This document shows positions 25,402 through 33,578 of a stretch of 64,000 bases of DNA, piece after piece. This DNA is from Streptomyces sp. T12 (lineage in GTDB: Bacteria > Actinomycetota > Actinomycetes > Streptomycetales > Streptomycetaceae): contig NZ_CP117866.1 of NCBI RefSeq assembly GCF_028736035.1, forward strand, positions 124,001 to 188,000, written 5' to 3'. The notes under the pieces are model-generated. The model was not told the DNA's origin and did not search any database. It worked only from the letters and a program-made list of their open reading frames with translations. Position numbers and translations under genes: made by a program. Within the stretch, counting starts at the first letter, position 1. The number at the start of each line of letters is the position of its first letter.

Positions 25402-25403
25402 CG

Positions 25404-26324
25404 ATGGCTCACACAGTCGTACATGCCAAGCCCGCCCCCGTGACGGGCGCGCCGAAGAAGGTGGGACGGTTGCCACGGGCGGCCGTGCACCACCCCTGGT
25501 GGTTCGCGCTCCCCGCGATCGTCGTCTTCGCGGGCTTCTTCCTGGTGCCCAACCTGCTGAACTTCTACTACCCGTTCACCAACTGGTCCTCGTACCACGC
25601 GGACATCGCCTTCACGGGCCTGGACAACTTCAAGACCATCGCCGACGACGGCTCGCTGCTCCGCGCGATCCGCACGACCCTGCTGTACGCCCTGCTGGCG
25701 GCGCTGTTCCAGAACGGCTTCGGGCTCGGACTCGCGCTCCTCCTGGAGGCCGACAGCCGCTTCAACCGGTTCTTCCGCGCGGTGTTCTTCCTGCCGGTGC
25801 TGATCTCGGCGCTCGCCACCGGTTACGTCTTCCAGGCCCTGCTCGACCAGGACGGAGCCGTCAACTCCGTGCTCGGGACGGACGTTCCATGGCTGGGCTC
25901 GACCACCTGGACCCTGGTCGTCGTCACCCTCATCCACGGCTGGAAGTGGATGGGCCTGTCCATGTTGATCTACCTGGCCGGGCTCAAGGGCATTCCGGGC
26001 GACATGCTCGAAGCGGCGCGGATGGACGGCGCCGGACCGTGGCGGACCTTCTGGTCGGTGCGCTGGCCGATGCTCGCGCCGGCCGTCACCTTCAACGTCA
26101 CCACCGCGCTGATCGGCTCGATGAACACCTTCGACATCGTGCAGGCCACGACCGGCGGCGGGCCCGCGGCCGCCACGGAGGTCTTCAACATCTACATGTT
26201 CCGGATCTTCGGACAGGGCCTGTACGCCCAGGCCTCCGCGATGAGCCTCGTCCTCTTCCTGGTCGTGGTCGCGGTGGCGATTCCGCTGGTCGTCGGGTTG
26301 CGGCGAAGGGAGCAGCTGCTGTGA
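25404..26324 (+). CDS. Sugar ABC transporter permease 1 (MalF type)
   Basis: A 306-residue inner-membrane permease starting at ATG 25404, two bases after the binding protein. After a 30-residue cytosolic lead it has six transmembrane helices (WWFALPAIVVFAGFFLVPNL is the first). The cytosolic EAA loop that contacts the ATPase is EAARMDGAGPWRTFWSVRWP, with the conserved Gly. It has typical CUT1 MalF-like length without the large periplasmic loop of E. coli MalF. It pairs with the next gene as a heterodimeric channel. Confidence 0.92.
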   Translation: MAHTVVHAKPAPVTGAPKKVGRLPRAAVHHPWWFALPAIVVFAGFFLVPNLLNFYYPFTNWSSYHADIAFTGLDNFKTIADDGSLLRAIRTTLLYALLAALFQNGFGLGLALLLEADSRFNRFFRAVFFLPVLISALATGYVFQALLDQDGAVNSVLGTDVPWLGSTTWTLVVVTLIHGWKWMGLSMLIYLAGLKGIPGDMLEAARMDGAGPWRTFWSVRWPMLAPAVTFNVTTALIGSMNTFDIVQATTGGGPAAATEVFNIYMFRIFGQGLYAQASAMSLVLFLVVVAVAIPLVVGLRRREQLL

Positions 26325-27151
26325 ACCCGTCCGCCGCATGGCGCTACGGCCGCCCCGCCCTCGTCCTGCTGCTCGCCGGTCTCGCCGTCGGCGTGCCGCT
26401 GTGGCTGGTCGCCGTCACCTCCGCCAAGCCGCAGGCGGAGGCCATCGAGCCCAACCTGGATCTGCCGCACCACTGGCAGCCCGCCGGCAACTACGCCGAC
26501 GCGGTCAGCCAGGGCGAGATGCTGCGCGGCTTCTTCAACTCCCTGCTGGTCGTGGTGCCCTCGGTCGTCCTCGTCCTGCTCCTCGGGGCGGGCGCCGCCT
26601 GGGTCTTCGCGCGCCGCAAGTCGAAGCTGGTGTCGACGGCGTACGCGCTCTGCATCAGCGGGCTGCTGCTGCCGCCCGCGGTCATCACCATCGTGATGGA
26701 GCTGCGGCAGCTGGGCCTGGCGAACACCCGGCCCGGCATGATCGCCGTCTACACCGGCATGTACCTGTCGACGTCGATCTTCTTCATGACCGGCTTCATC
26801 CGTGCCATTCCGCTGGAGTTGGAGGAGGCGGCCCGGATGGACGGGGCGGCACCGGCGCGGATCTTCTGGCGGATCATCCTGCCGCTGCTGCGCCCGGTGA
26901 TCGCCACCGCGACGATCATGGTGATGCTCTACGCCTGGAGCGACGTCTTCTACGCCTTCTTCGTCCTCGGCGGCGGCGAGCGGGCCACCCTCCCGCTGAA
27001 CCTCTACCAGGTCGCCAGCGCCCAGCTCTACCTCAACAACTGGCATCTCGTCTTCGCGTACGTCGTGGTGATGAGCCTGCCCATGGTCGCCGTGTTCCTC
27101 GTCGGCCAGCGAAAGATCGTGTCCGGAATCACCAGTGGAGCCGTCAAGTGA
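26321..27151 (+). CDS. Sugar ABC transporter permease 2 (MalG type)
   Basis: A 276-residue permease. The GTG start at 26321 overlaps the previous stop (GTGA). It has six transmembrane helices, from ALVLLLAGLAVGVPLWLVAV to the last hydrophobic segment before QRKIVSGITSGAVK, the usual MalG-like C-terminus. The EAA loop is EEAARMDGAAPARIFWRIIL. It forms the transmembrane channel with permease 1; energy would come from an ATPase encoded elsewhere, probably MsiK. Confidence 0.92.
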   Translation: MNPSAAWRYGRPALVLLLAGLAVGVPLWLVAVTSAKPQAEAIEPNLDLPHHWQPAGNYADAVSQGEMLRGFFNSLLVVVPSVVLVLLLGAGAAWVFARRKSKLVSTAYALCISGLLLPPAVITIVMELRQLGLANTRPGMIAVYTGMYLSTSIFFMTGFIRAIPLELEEAARMDGAAPARIFWRIILPLLRPVIATATIMVMLYAWSDVFYAFFVLGGGERATLPLNLYQVASAQLYLNNWHLVFAYVVVMSLPMVAVFLVGQRKIVSGITSGAVK

Positions 27152-27167
27152 CCGGAGGTCCAGCAGC

Positions 27168-29705
27168 GTGATCGCCCCCACCCGCACGAGATCCCGCACC
27201 GCCTTGCTAGCAGCCGCACTTGGAGTAGCCGCCATGGCAGCCACCTTGCCCGCGACCGGGTCCGCAGCCGCCGCCGACCCCCAGCGCCTCACCGTCGACC
27301 TCGCCGCCTCCGAGGGCCCGGTGATGCTGGGCGCCAACGGCGCGCTGTACGGGCTCAGCGACGACGGGGTGCCCAGCGACGCCGCGTTGGAACCCCTGAA
27401 GGTCACCAGCATCTCGCAGAAGCCGGAGGGCGGCGCCCAGCATCCCAACGGCGACGCGCTCACCGTCTCGAAGTCGTTCTTCCGCAACGGCGGCGGCGAG
27501 ATCAACGTGATGATGCAGGACATCTACGCCAAGTGGCCGTACGAGGATCTCGGCATCGACGACTACCTCCCCAAGGTCGACAAGATCGCCAAGGAGGTGG
27601 CGGCGGACCCGAACAGCGAGCGGTTCGTCTACATCCCGTTCAACGAGCCCGACCAGATCTGGTACAAGCTCGGCGTCGCCGACCAGGCCCAGTACGAGGC
27701 CAACCGGGACCGGTTCTTCAAGGACTGGAAGACGGTCTACCAGCGCATCCGCGCGATCGACCCGGACGCGAGGATCGCGGGCCCGAACGAAGCCGTCTAT
27801 CACTCCCGCCTGTTGAAGGACTTCCTCGCCTTCGCCAAGCGGGAGAACGTCCTGCCGCAGGTGATGACCTGGCACGAGCTGGGCTCCGGATCGCTGCGCG
27901 ACTTCCAGGCGCACTACGACAACTACCGTTCGCTGGAACGGGAGTTGGGCATCGCCCCCCTGAAGATCAACATTGACGAGTACGCAAACCGGCGCGACCT
28001 GTCCGTTCCGGGCCAACTCGTGCAGTGGGTCTCGATGTTCGAGCGGAACAAGGTGTACGCGAACATGGCGTACTGGGACGCGGCCGGCAACCTCAGCGGC
28101 CAGGTCGTGCGCTCCAACATCCCCAACGGCGGCTGGTGGTTCTTCCGCTGGTACGCCGGGATGACCGGCGACACCGTCAAGGTGACGCCGCCGCAGCCCG
28201 ACACCATCGACACCCTTCAGGGCCTGGCCTCGCTGGACACCTCCCGCCGCCAGGCCCAGGTCCTGCTCGGCGGCTCCGCCGGCGACTCCGACGTCGTGGT
28301 GCGGGGCGTCGACCGCTCCCTCTTCGGCCGTACGGTCACCGCGACCGTCGCCGAGGCCGCCTGGTCCGGCTACGAAGGGCAGCACGCCACGCCTCGCGTC
28401 CTCACCCGTACGAAGGTGCGGGTCGCCGACGACGGTTCGGTGACGGTACCGCTGCGCGGCATGCACAAGATGTCCGCCTACCGGGTCGTCCTCACCCCCG
28501 GCGGTACGGGCACCCCCTCCCCCGCCGCCGTCCCCTGGTCGGCGTCGTACGAGGCCGAGGCCGCCGCCATCACCGACGGCAAGGTCTATACGCAGGGCAC
28601 CGTCGAGAACGCCAACGGCTACGCGGCCTCCGGCACCAAGGACGTAGGCTCCCTCAACCAGGCCGCCAGCAAGGTGGACTTCACGGTCACGGTGCCGCGC
28701 GAAGGGACCTACGACCTGGCGATCCTGTACGGCAACCAGTCCGGCACCCCCGCCACGCAGAAGCTGTCCGTGGACGGAGGAACCCCGGTCACGGTGACCT
28801 ATCCCTCCACGGAGAACTGGACCTACCGCGCCAAGCAGGACGTCACTCTGCGGCTGTCCGCAGGCACCCATGTCCTCACGCTCGCGAAGGGCGACGCCGA
28901 GGTCACCCTCGACCGCGTCGACCTGACCGCCCGCGCGGGCGCGGCCTCCGCGTCGTACGAGGCCACGCTGGCGGACATCAGCGGGAAGCCGTCGTACGAC
29001 TACTCGTCGTCGACCGGGGTGGGCACCGGCTCGCTCGTCCTGCGCTCGGGGGACAAGGCGGTGTTCGACGTCTACGCCCCGCGTGACGGCTACTACACGG
29101 TGGTGCCGCGGGCCTCGGCCCCGGTGCGGCTTGCGCTGCACGGCGAGGCGGTGACGGCGGCGCCCGGACGCGCCCTGCGGCTCTACCTGGTGGCCGGCAA
29201 CAACCGCGTCGCGGTGACGGCGGCGCACGCCTTGGTCCGCTCCCTCGACGTCTCGGGCGACGGATCGACGTCCGGCACGCTCTCCTACGAGGCGGCTGCG
29301 GCCACCCTCGCGGGCGGGGCCGAACTCGTCGACTCGCCGTACGCCTCCGCCGGCTCCTTCATCGGCAAGCTCGGCAACAACCCGTCCAGCACCGCCGAGT
29401 TCACGGTACGGGCGCCCAGCTCCGGCCGCTATCTGCTGGTCGTCCACTACGCGCACAACGACCGGCGCGACAACGGCCACGCCTACAACACGGACATCAT
29501 GTCCCGTACGGCGGACATCACCTTGGGGGACGCGACGCCGGTGAAGGTCACCTTCAAGAACACCTGGAGCTCGGACGACTACTGGACGCTCGGCGTCCCC
29601 GTCGACCTGCAGAAGGGCTCCAACAAGGTGACGTTCGGCAACGCGACGGCGTGGGCACCGAACATCGACCGCATCGAACTGGGCCGAGTCGTCGACCGCC
29701 CGTAG
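27168..29705 (+). CDS. Secreted clan GH-A glycoside hydrolase with C-terminal carbohydrate-binding modules
   Basis: An 845-residue secreted protein. GTG 27168 follows a GGAGG site 10 bases upstream. The signal peptide has Arg residues, a hydrophobic core (AALGVAAMAATLPATG) and an Ala-rich cleavage site near residue 36. Residues about 40-430 form a (beta/alpha)8 hydrolase: FVYIPFNEPDQIW holds the likely acid/base Glu after Asn (NEP), TWHELGSG follows, and KINIDEYANR holds the likely nucleophile Glu. This is the clan GH-A pattern, nearest by eye to GH39-like enzymes. After a small beta domain come two or three CBM6/CBM35-like beta-sandwiches (SYEAEAAAITDGK about 465, SYEATLADISGKP about 600, SYEAAAATLAGGAEL about 705). 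It probably cuts a polysaccharide outside the cell and feeds the operon transporter. The family and substrate are not certain. Confidence 0.78.
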   Translation: MIAPTRTRSRTALLAAALGVAAMAATLPATGSAAAADPQRLTVDLAASEGPVMLGANGALYGLSDDGVPSDAALEPLKVTSISQKPEGGAQHPNGDALTVSKSFFRNGGGEINVMMQDIYAKWPYEDLGIDDYLPKVDKIAKEVAADPNSERFVYIPFNEPDQIWYKLGVADQAQYEANRDRFFKDWKTVYQRIRAIDPDARIAGPNEAVYHSRLLKDFLAFAKRENVLPQVMTWHELGSGSLRDFQAHYDNYRSLERELGIAPLKINIDEYANRRDLSVPGQLVQWVSMFERNKVYANMAYWDAAGNLSGQVVRSNIPNGGWWFFRWYAGMTGDTVKVTPPQPDTIDTLQGLASLDTSRRQAQVLLGGSAGDSDVVVRGVDRSLFGRTVTATVAEAAWSGYEGQHATPRVLTRTKVRVADDGSVTVPLRGMHKMSAYRVVLTPGGTGTPSPAAVPWSASYEAEAAAITDGKVYTQGTVENANGYAASGTKDVGSLNQAASKVDFTVTVPREGTYDLAILYGNQSGTPATQKLSVDGGTPVTVTYPSTENWTYRAKQDVTLRLSAGTHVLTLAKGDAEVTLDRVDLTARAGAASASYEATLADISGKPSYDYSSSTGVGTGSLVLRSGDKAVFDVYAPRDGYYTVVPRASAPVRLALHGEAVTAAPGRALRLYLVAGNNRVAVTAAHALVRSLDVSGDGSTSGTLSYEAAAATLAGGAELVDSPYASAGSFIGKLGNNPSSTAEFTVRAPSSGRYLLVVHYAHNDRRDNGHAYNTDIMSRTADITLGDATPVKVTFKNTWSSDDYWTLGVPVDLQKGSNKVTFGNATAWAPNIDRIELGRVVDRP

Positions 29706-29717
29706 TCCGGCCGCTCC

Positions 29718-29750
29718 CCCGGCCTCGTACCGACTCGGTACGAGGCCGGG
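29718..29750 (+). terminator. Strong hairpin terminator
   Basis: CCCGGCCTCGTACCG-ACT-CGGTACGAGGCCGGG is a perfect 15-base-pair stem with a 3-base loop, 13 bases after the hydrolase stop. It has no T-run, as is common for actinomycete terminators. It ends the lacI-ABC-hydrolase transcript. Confidence 0.85.
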
Positions 29751-29766
29751 CGCGAGGTGGAGGGTG

Positions 29767-29859
29767 TCAGGCGGCCTGCCCGCTGTGCAGTGCGGTGTAC
29801 GCCCCGTTCCGGCGCAGGAGTTCCTCGTGCGTGCCGATCTCCTGGATCCCGCCGTCGCC
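29767..29859 (-). pseudogene. 3' fragment of an ABC exporter ATPase gene
   Basis: The last 30 codons read as the end of an ABC transporter nucleotide-binding domain: IQEIGTHEELLRRNGAYTAL, then HSGQAA and a stop. The EIGTHEELL motif is the D-loop/H-loop-distal signature found after the switch His in exporter ATPases. Upstream the frame no longer resembles the family, so only a scrap is left, probably from a rearrangement. Nothing recognisable fills the next 260 bases up to the oxidoreductase gene. Confidence 0.6.
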
Positions 29860-30121
29860 TCTTTCGGCTGTCGCGCGGAAAACGTGGTCGTCCGGCGGGC
29901 GGGCCGACGGGCGGGCGGGCCGCGGATCACGGCCGTACCGGACCGACTCCAGCCTGGCTGTCCGGACGCGAGAGGTCCAATGGAAGAAAGAGAACGCATT
30001 CAGCGACGGCACCACTGAATCCGCGGTGCCGAGTTCGGCGGTCCGTCCGTCCATCCGCTTGCGCGGCCTCCCGGTTGGTGTGGCACGCTCACCCTCGACC
30101 AGCACGGTGAGAGGCGGCGGC

Positions 30122-31009
30122 ATGCGCATCGGACTGCTCGGCACCGGCCCGTGGGCCCAGATGGCCTACGCTCCCGCCCTGAGCCGGCACGGCGAACTGG
30201 ACTTCGCGGGAGTATGGGGCCGTCGTACGGCCGCCGCGAAGGAGTTGGCCGACAGCTACGGCGTGCGTGCCTACGACGACGTGGACGCGCTGCTCGCCGA
30301 TGTGGACGCCGTCGCCGTCGCCCTGCCGCCGGCCGTCCAGGCCGACCTGGCGGTGCGGGCCGCGAGGGCGGGCTGCCATCTGCTGCTGGACAAGCCGCTC
30401 GCGCTGACGGTGCGGGAGGGGCGGGCGGTCGTCGAGGCCGTCGAGGAGGCCGGTGTGGCCTCGGTCGTGTTCTTCACCGCCCGTTTCCAGTCGGAGACCG
30501 AGGCGTGGATCACCGAACAGGCGGCCGTGGACGGCTGGTTCACGGGGCGGGCGCAGTGGCTCGGCGCCGTGTTCAGCGGTGACGGCAACCCGTTCGCCGC
30601 CTCGCCGTGGCGGCGGGAGAAGGGCGCGCTGTGGGACGTGGGTCCCCATGCCCTGTCCGTGCTGCTGCCGATCCTGGGTGACGCCCGGCGCGTGACGGCC
30701 GCCGCGCACGGGCCCGGCGACACCGTCCATCTGGTCCTCGAGCACGTCAGCGGCGCGTCGAGCACGCTTGTCCTGAGCCTCACGGCGCCGCCCGCGGCAG
30801 CGGGGGCAACGGTGGAGCTGCGGGGCTCGGCCGGAGTGACGCTGCTGCCGGAGAGCGCCGACAGCGCGGTGTCCGCCCTGATCCGAGCCGGGGACGCCCT
30901 GCTGGCCGCCTCCCGCACCGGGCGCGCACACGCGTGCGACGCGGCGTTCGCACTGCGGGTCACCGAGATTCTGGCGGCGGCCGAAGCACTGTTGAACGAC
31001 GGCGCGTGA
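30122..31009 (+). CDS. Gfo/Idh/MocA-family NAD(P)-dependent oxidoreductase
   Basis: A 295-residue enzyme from ATG 30122 after GAGAGG. Residues 1-120 are the Rossmann fold: MRIGLLGTGPWAQMAYAPAL holds the GxGxxG-like dinucleotide loop, followed by GVWGRRTAAAKELADSYGV and the family hallmark LLLDKPLALT with the catalytic-site Lys in an (E/D)KP motif. The C-terminal alpha/beta domain contains ALWDVGPHALSVLLPILGD, with the conserved D-x-G-x-H. Members oxidise or reduce sugars, inositols or related alcohols. The substrate cannot be predicted. It stands alone on the strand and its 3' side is invaded by an IS481-family element 18 bases after the stop. Confidence 0.85.
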   Translation: MRIGLLGTGPWAQMAYAPALSRHGELDFAGVWGRRTAAAKELADSYGVRAYDDVDALLADVDAVAVALPPAVQADLAVRAARAGCHLLLDKPLALTVREGRAVVEAVEEAGVASVVFFTARFQSETEAWITEQAAVDGWFTGRAQWLGAVFSGDGNPFAASPWRREKGALWDVGPHALSVLLPILGDARRVTAAAHGPGDTVHLVLEHVSGASSTLVLSLTAPPAAAGATVELRGSAGVTLLPESADSAVSALIRAGDALLAASRTGRAHACDAAFALRVTEILAAAEALLNDGA

Positions 31010-31028
31010 CGGCGCGGCCGGACAGGGC

Positions 31029-31985
31029 CTAGGTGTATTGACCCGCAGGGTTGTTGACGCGGGTGATGGGTGGCTGGCCGCCGAGTGCGGTGTGGCAGCG
31101 GTGGTGGTTGTAGGTGTGCAGGAAGTTGTCGAGGGCTGCGGTGCGGTCGTCGTTGCTGGTGTAGGGCCGCTGGTAGGCCCATTCCTCGAGCAGGGTGCGG
31201 TGGAAGCGTTCGACCTTGCCGTTGGTCTGGGGCCGGTAGATGCGGGTCAGTTTGCCGGTGGCGCCGATCTGGGCGAGGGCGTGTTTCCAGGCCAGGCCCT
31301 TGCGGTAGGCCCAGGCGTTGTCGGTGAGTACGCGCTCGATGCGGGTGATGCCGTGCGCGTGGAAGAACGCGGCCGCGCGGGTGAGGAAGCCCGCGCAGGT
31401 GGCGACCTTCTCGTCGGGGTGGATCTCGCTGTAGGCGAGGCGGGAGTGATCGTCGACGGCGGAATGGATGTAGTCGAACCCCATGCCGCTGCGGGTGGCC
31501 CGGCCGGCCTGACGGCCCAGCGTCTTGTGGCCGCCGCCGTCCGGGATCCGGCCGAGCTTCTTGACGTCGACGTGGACCAGCTCGCCGGGGCGGGCGCGTT
31601 CGTAGCGGCGGATGACCTGCCCGGTGGGCCGGTCCATGAACGCCAGCCGGTTCAGGCCGTGCCGGGCCAGGACACGGTGCACGGTCGAGGCGGGCAGGCC
31701 CAGGATCGGGCCGAGACGGGCGGGACCGAGCTTACGGTCCTGGCGCAGTCGGCACACTCGGGCTTCGACTGCGGCCGCCGTGCGGTGCGGTGTCGTCATC
31801 GGCCGGCTGGAGCGGTCGTGCAGCCCCTGCTCGCCCTCGGCCCGCCAGCGGCGGATCCACTTATGGGCCGTGACGCGGGAGATGCCCATCTCGGCTGCGA
31901 CATGGGCGACCGGGCGACCGGCGCAGACACGTTCGACCAGCAGCCGCCTGCCATGAACGGTCAGCCGGGCATTACGGTGGGACAT
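31029..31985 (-). CDS. IS481-family transposase
   Basis: A 318-residue transposase from ATG 31985 (MSHRNARLTVHGRRLLVERV). The N-terminal HTH region (AAEMGISRVTAHKWIRRWRA) binds the ends; a second HTH lies near residue 90. The C-terminal rve/DDE catalytic core shows DD-E residues in LVHVDVKK, SAVDDHSRLAY, VLTDNAWAY and NGKVERFHRTLLEEWAY. It ends with the family motif HTALGGQPPITRV. The element itself does not contain the stop codon: the last sense codon uses the first base of the element, and the TAG comes from the CTAG of the duplicated target. No frameshift or internal stop was seen, so it is probably active. Confidence 0.95.
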   Translation of the reverse strand: MSHRNARLTVHGRRLLVERVCAGRPVAHVAAEMGISRVTAHKWIRRWRAEGEQGLHDRSSRPMTTPHRTAAAVEARVCRLRQDRKLGPARLGPILGLPASTVHRVLARHGLNRLAFMDRPTGQVIRRYERARPGELVHVDVKKLGRIPDGGGHKTLGRQAGRATRSGMGFDYIHSAVDDHSRLAYSEIHPDEKVATCAGFLTRAAAFFHAHGITRIERVLTDNAWAYRKGLAWKHALAQIGATGKLTRIYRPQTNGKVERFHRTLLEEWAYQRPYTSNDDRTAALDNFLHTYNHHRCHTALGGQPPITRVNNPAGQYT

Positions 31986-32085
31986 GAAGACCTCCGTGCG
32001 GTGCAGTCCTAGACAGCTCCACCACACCGGAGGTCTTCGCCATGATCAAGCCCGGCCAGCGTTAACAACGCTCGTGATCAATACA
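31034..32085 (-). mobile_element. Complete IS481-family insertion sequence with target duplication
   Basis: The 1,052-base element has terminal inverted repeats that begin TGTATTGA on both ends (left from 31034, right inward from 32085), about 23 of 30 positions matching. It is flanked by a 6-base direct duplication CCTAGG at 31028-31033 and 32086-32091, which fits the NCTAGN target rule reported for IS481 elements. It carries one transposase gene, transcribed leftward. The perfect duplication and intact gene point to a recent insertion. Confidence 0.9.
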
Positions 32086-32091
32086 CCTAGG

Positions 32092-32299
32092 GCCTGTTGC
32101 GAAAGTGCTGGTCGCGGCCCTGAAATTGAGTGCTGCAGTGGGCATCCGAGCGGCCCAGTTGGCGAAGTGAGGGGGAGCCATCAGGCTCATCGGCGGCAAG
32201 CTCGACGAGCGCAGTGACGGGGGTGACGATGTCGCGTGCGGGCACGACCGCCGGCGGTACGCCCGGCCGCCAGGCGGCGATCGCGTCGCGGTCGCGCAC
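32092..32299 (-). pseudogene. Unidentified gene fragment beside the IS
   Basis: A frame with a GTG at 32299 runs to the IS junction and takes its stop from the CTAG target. It includes DIVTPVTALVELAADEPDGS, then PSLRQLGRSDAHCSTQF, which has coding-like composition but no domain I recognise. It may be the truncated end of a gene or read-through noise. Confidence 0.25.
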
Positions 32300-32308
32300 C
32301 GTGTGAAA

Positions 32309-32713
32309 TCAGTACGGCGCCGGCTGCCCAAGCACCGCCGCCAGCTGTGCCCACGTCGTCTCGTACTGCTTGCCGGCCCCGTCGACGTCGAAGGCAAGGA
32401 GCTGGGGGACATACGGCTGTGTCACCTGAGTGCTGGTCTGCGCCGCCGCCACACACGCGTACCGGTCAGCAAGACGCTCGCCGTGACGCCGGAGCAGAGC
32501 TCGGGTGACCGTCTGAGGGCTGGCATTGCCATCGATCAGCGAGTGCACCAGCCCGACTCCGCCCACACCGGTCTGCCACCGCAGCACCGCATAGCCGTCG
32601 ACCAACTCTGCCCGGTCGAAGTCGGCTTCCCCGACCCCAGCCGCGTGCTCGAGCCATGGCCTCCAGGCGCCGTCGCTGTCGCCGTCCGCTGCGCTCCGCG
32701 TGAACCGCCCCAC
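32309..32713 (-). CDS. Hypothetical protein
   Basis: A 134-residue frame with a GTG start at 32713. The middle looks like a folded protein (FDRAELVDGYAVLRWQTGVG, LLRRHGERLADRYACVAAAQ, PYVPQLLAFDVDGAGKQYE), with a balanced mix of hydrophobic and charged residues. No signal peptide, membrane segment or known family was recognised. It lies in a mosaic stretch between an IS and a regulator pair, so it may be a passenger or fragment of a longer gene. The start is uncertain because no good ribosome binding site is seen. Confidence 0.4.
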   Translation of the reverse strand: MGRFTRSAADGDSDGAWRPWLEHAAGVGEADFDRAELVDGYAVLRWQTGVGGVGLVHSLIDGNASPQTVTRALLRRHGERLADRYACVAAAQTSTQVTQPYVPQLLAFDVDGAGKQYETTWAQLAAVLGQPAPY

Positions 32714-32954
32714 GTCCGCCCCTCGACAAGAATCCCGGCATGGCGCCCATCCGGGCAGGTCAACACCCGCAATCGCGCACCAACTTCACCTTGCCCTTCC
32801 CCGCGAGTCGGCATCTCACGCTCGGCCAAGGACGAGAGGTCCAACCGCTTGGTGCCTGAGACCCGGCCGTTCGCGAGGCAGCTTCGCGGTGCACGGCTGT
32901 CCGTCGGGGGGCAGGCCGGCATGGGTGGCGAGTGTGGCCCCCTCCCGGTGGGGC

Positions 32955-33143
32955 TCAGCACGACGGGTCGTCTGGGTGTTGCCAGCAGTGGTCACCGTCG
33001 TCAGGAAGCATGTCTTCGATGTTGATTTCTGCCGTCCACTCGTAAACCCCTGGAGACGAGGCTTTGGCCGTGACGTGGAAGTCGACCGTGCTTCCCTTCG
33101 CGAGGTTCAGCCGGAGGCGGGGGACGCAACAGCTGATGATCGT
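32955..33143 (-). pseudogene. Possible 3' gene fragment encoding a beta-rich tail
   Basis: On the minus strand an uninterrupted run without a start codon gives LNLAKGSTVDFHVTAKASSP, GVYEWTAEINIEDMLPDDGD and HCWQHPDDPSC before a stop at 32955. It reads like the end of a secreted or surface beta-sandwich protein cut off by the VOC gene. The rest of the stretch 32714-33161 holds nothing I can identify. The family is unknown and the call is weak. Confidence 0.3.
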
Positions 33144-33161
33144 CCGGTGGCGTTTGGTCGA

Positions 33162-33530
33162 TCAAGCGCGGTCGTGGAGCGTGACCTGGTAGCCGTCGGG
33201 GTCCGCGAAGGTGAAGCTCCGGCCGAAGGGGCCGTCGATCGGTGCGGAGACGATGGTGTGGCCGTCGGCGACGAGCGCGTCGTGGATGGCCTGGACGTCG
33301 GTGGCGTGGAGCCAGATCGCGGCACCGATGCCGGGCTGAGCGACGGATGCGAGGTCGGTGCCGGGAATGACGTCGCGGAGTGCGAACGCGATCGGCTTCG
33401 TCTCGAAGACGACGGCGTGCGGAGGTCCGGCCGACGAGCGGACGAGGCCCAGGTACTGCTCGTAGAACGCCTGCGAAGCGTCGAGGTCGCGTACTTGGAG
33501 CGAGATGAAGTCGGGGCCGGTGGCGGGCAT
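33162..33530 (-). CDS. VOC (glyoxalase/bleomycin-resistance fold) family protein
   Basis: A 122-residue single-domain protein starting at ATG 33530 (MPATGPDFISLQVRDLDASQ). The paired beta-alpha-beta-beta-beta units of the vicinal oxygen chelate fold are seen in FISLQVRDLDASQAFYEQYL and SFTFADPDGYQVTLHD; the latter is the usual FxDPDGN-type end. Members bind a metal and act as lyases or dioxygenases, or bind drugs; the role here is unknown. It is divergent from a MarR gene, and both starts are separated only by two perfect operator palindromes, so it should be the main target of that regulator. Confidence 0.85.
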   Translation of the reverse strand: MPATGPDFISLQVRDLDASQAFYEQYLGLVRSSAGPPHAVVFETKPIAFALRDVIPGTDLASVAQPGIGAAIWLHATDVQAIHDALVADGHTIVSAPIDGPFGRSFTFADPDGYQVTLHDRA

Positions 33531-33550
33531 GATGACGCTCCCTGCTTTCG

Positions 33551-33566
33551 TGTCAGTTTTCTGACA
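33551..33566. promoter_or_regulatory. MarR operator, copy 1
   Basis: TGTCAG-TTTT-CTGACA is a perfect 16-base inverted repeat in the 63-base space between the divergent VOC and marR starts, 21 bases from the VOC ATG. It matches the second copy in both arms. Confidence 0.85.
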
Positions 33567-33578
33567 TGCATCAACCTA

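Noticed and set aside
26321..29705. An ATPase gene for the ABC transporter was sought among the operon genes
   Set aside because: No Walker A/ABC signature pair occurs in either sugar operon, consistent with a shared MsiK-type ATPase encoded elsewhere.
27207..29999. 930-codon frame on the minus strand opposite the secreted hydrolase
   Set aside because: It has no recognisable domain and Val/Arg/Gly-rich shadow composition; the plus strand encodes a signal peptide, catalytic motifs and CBMs.
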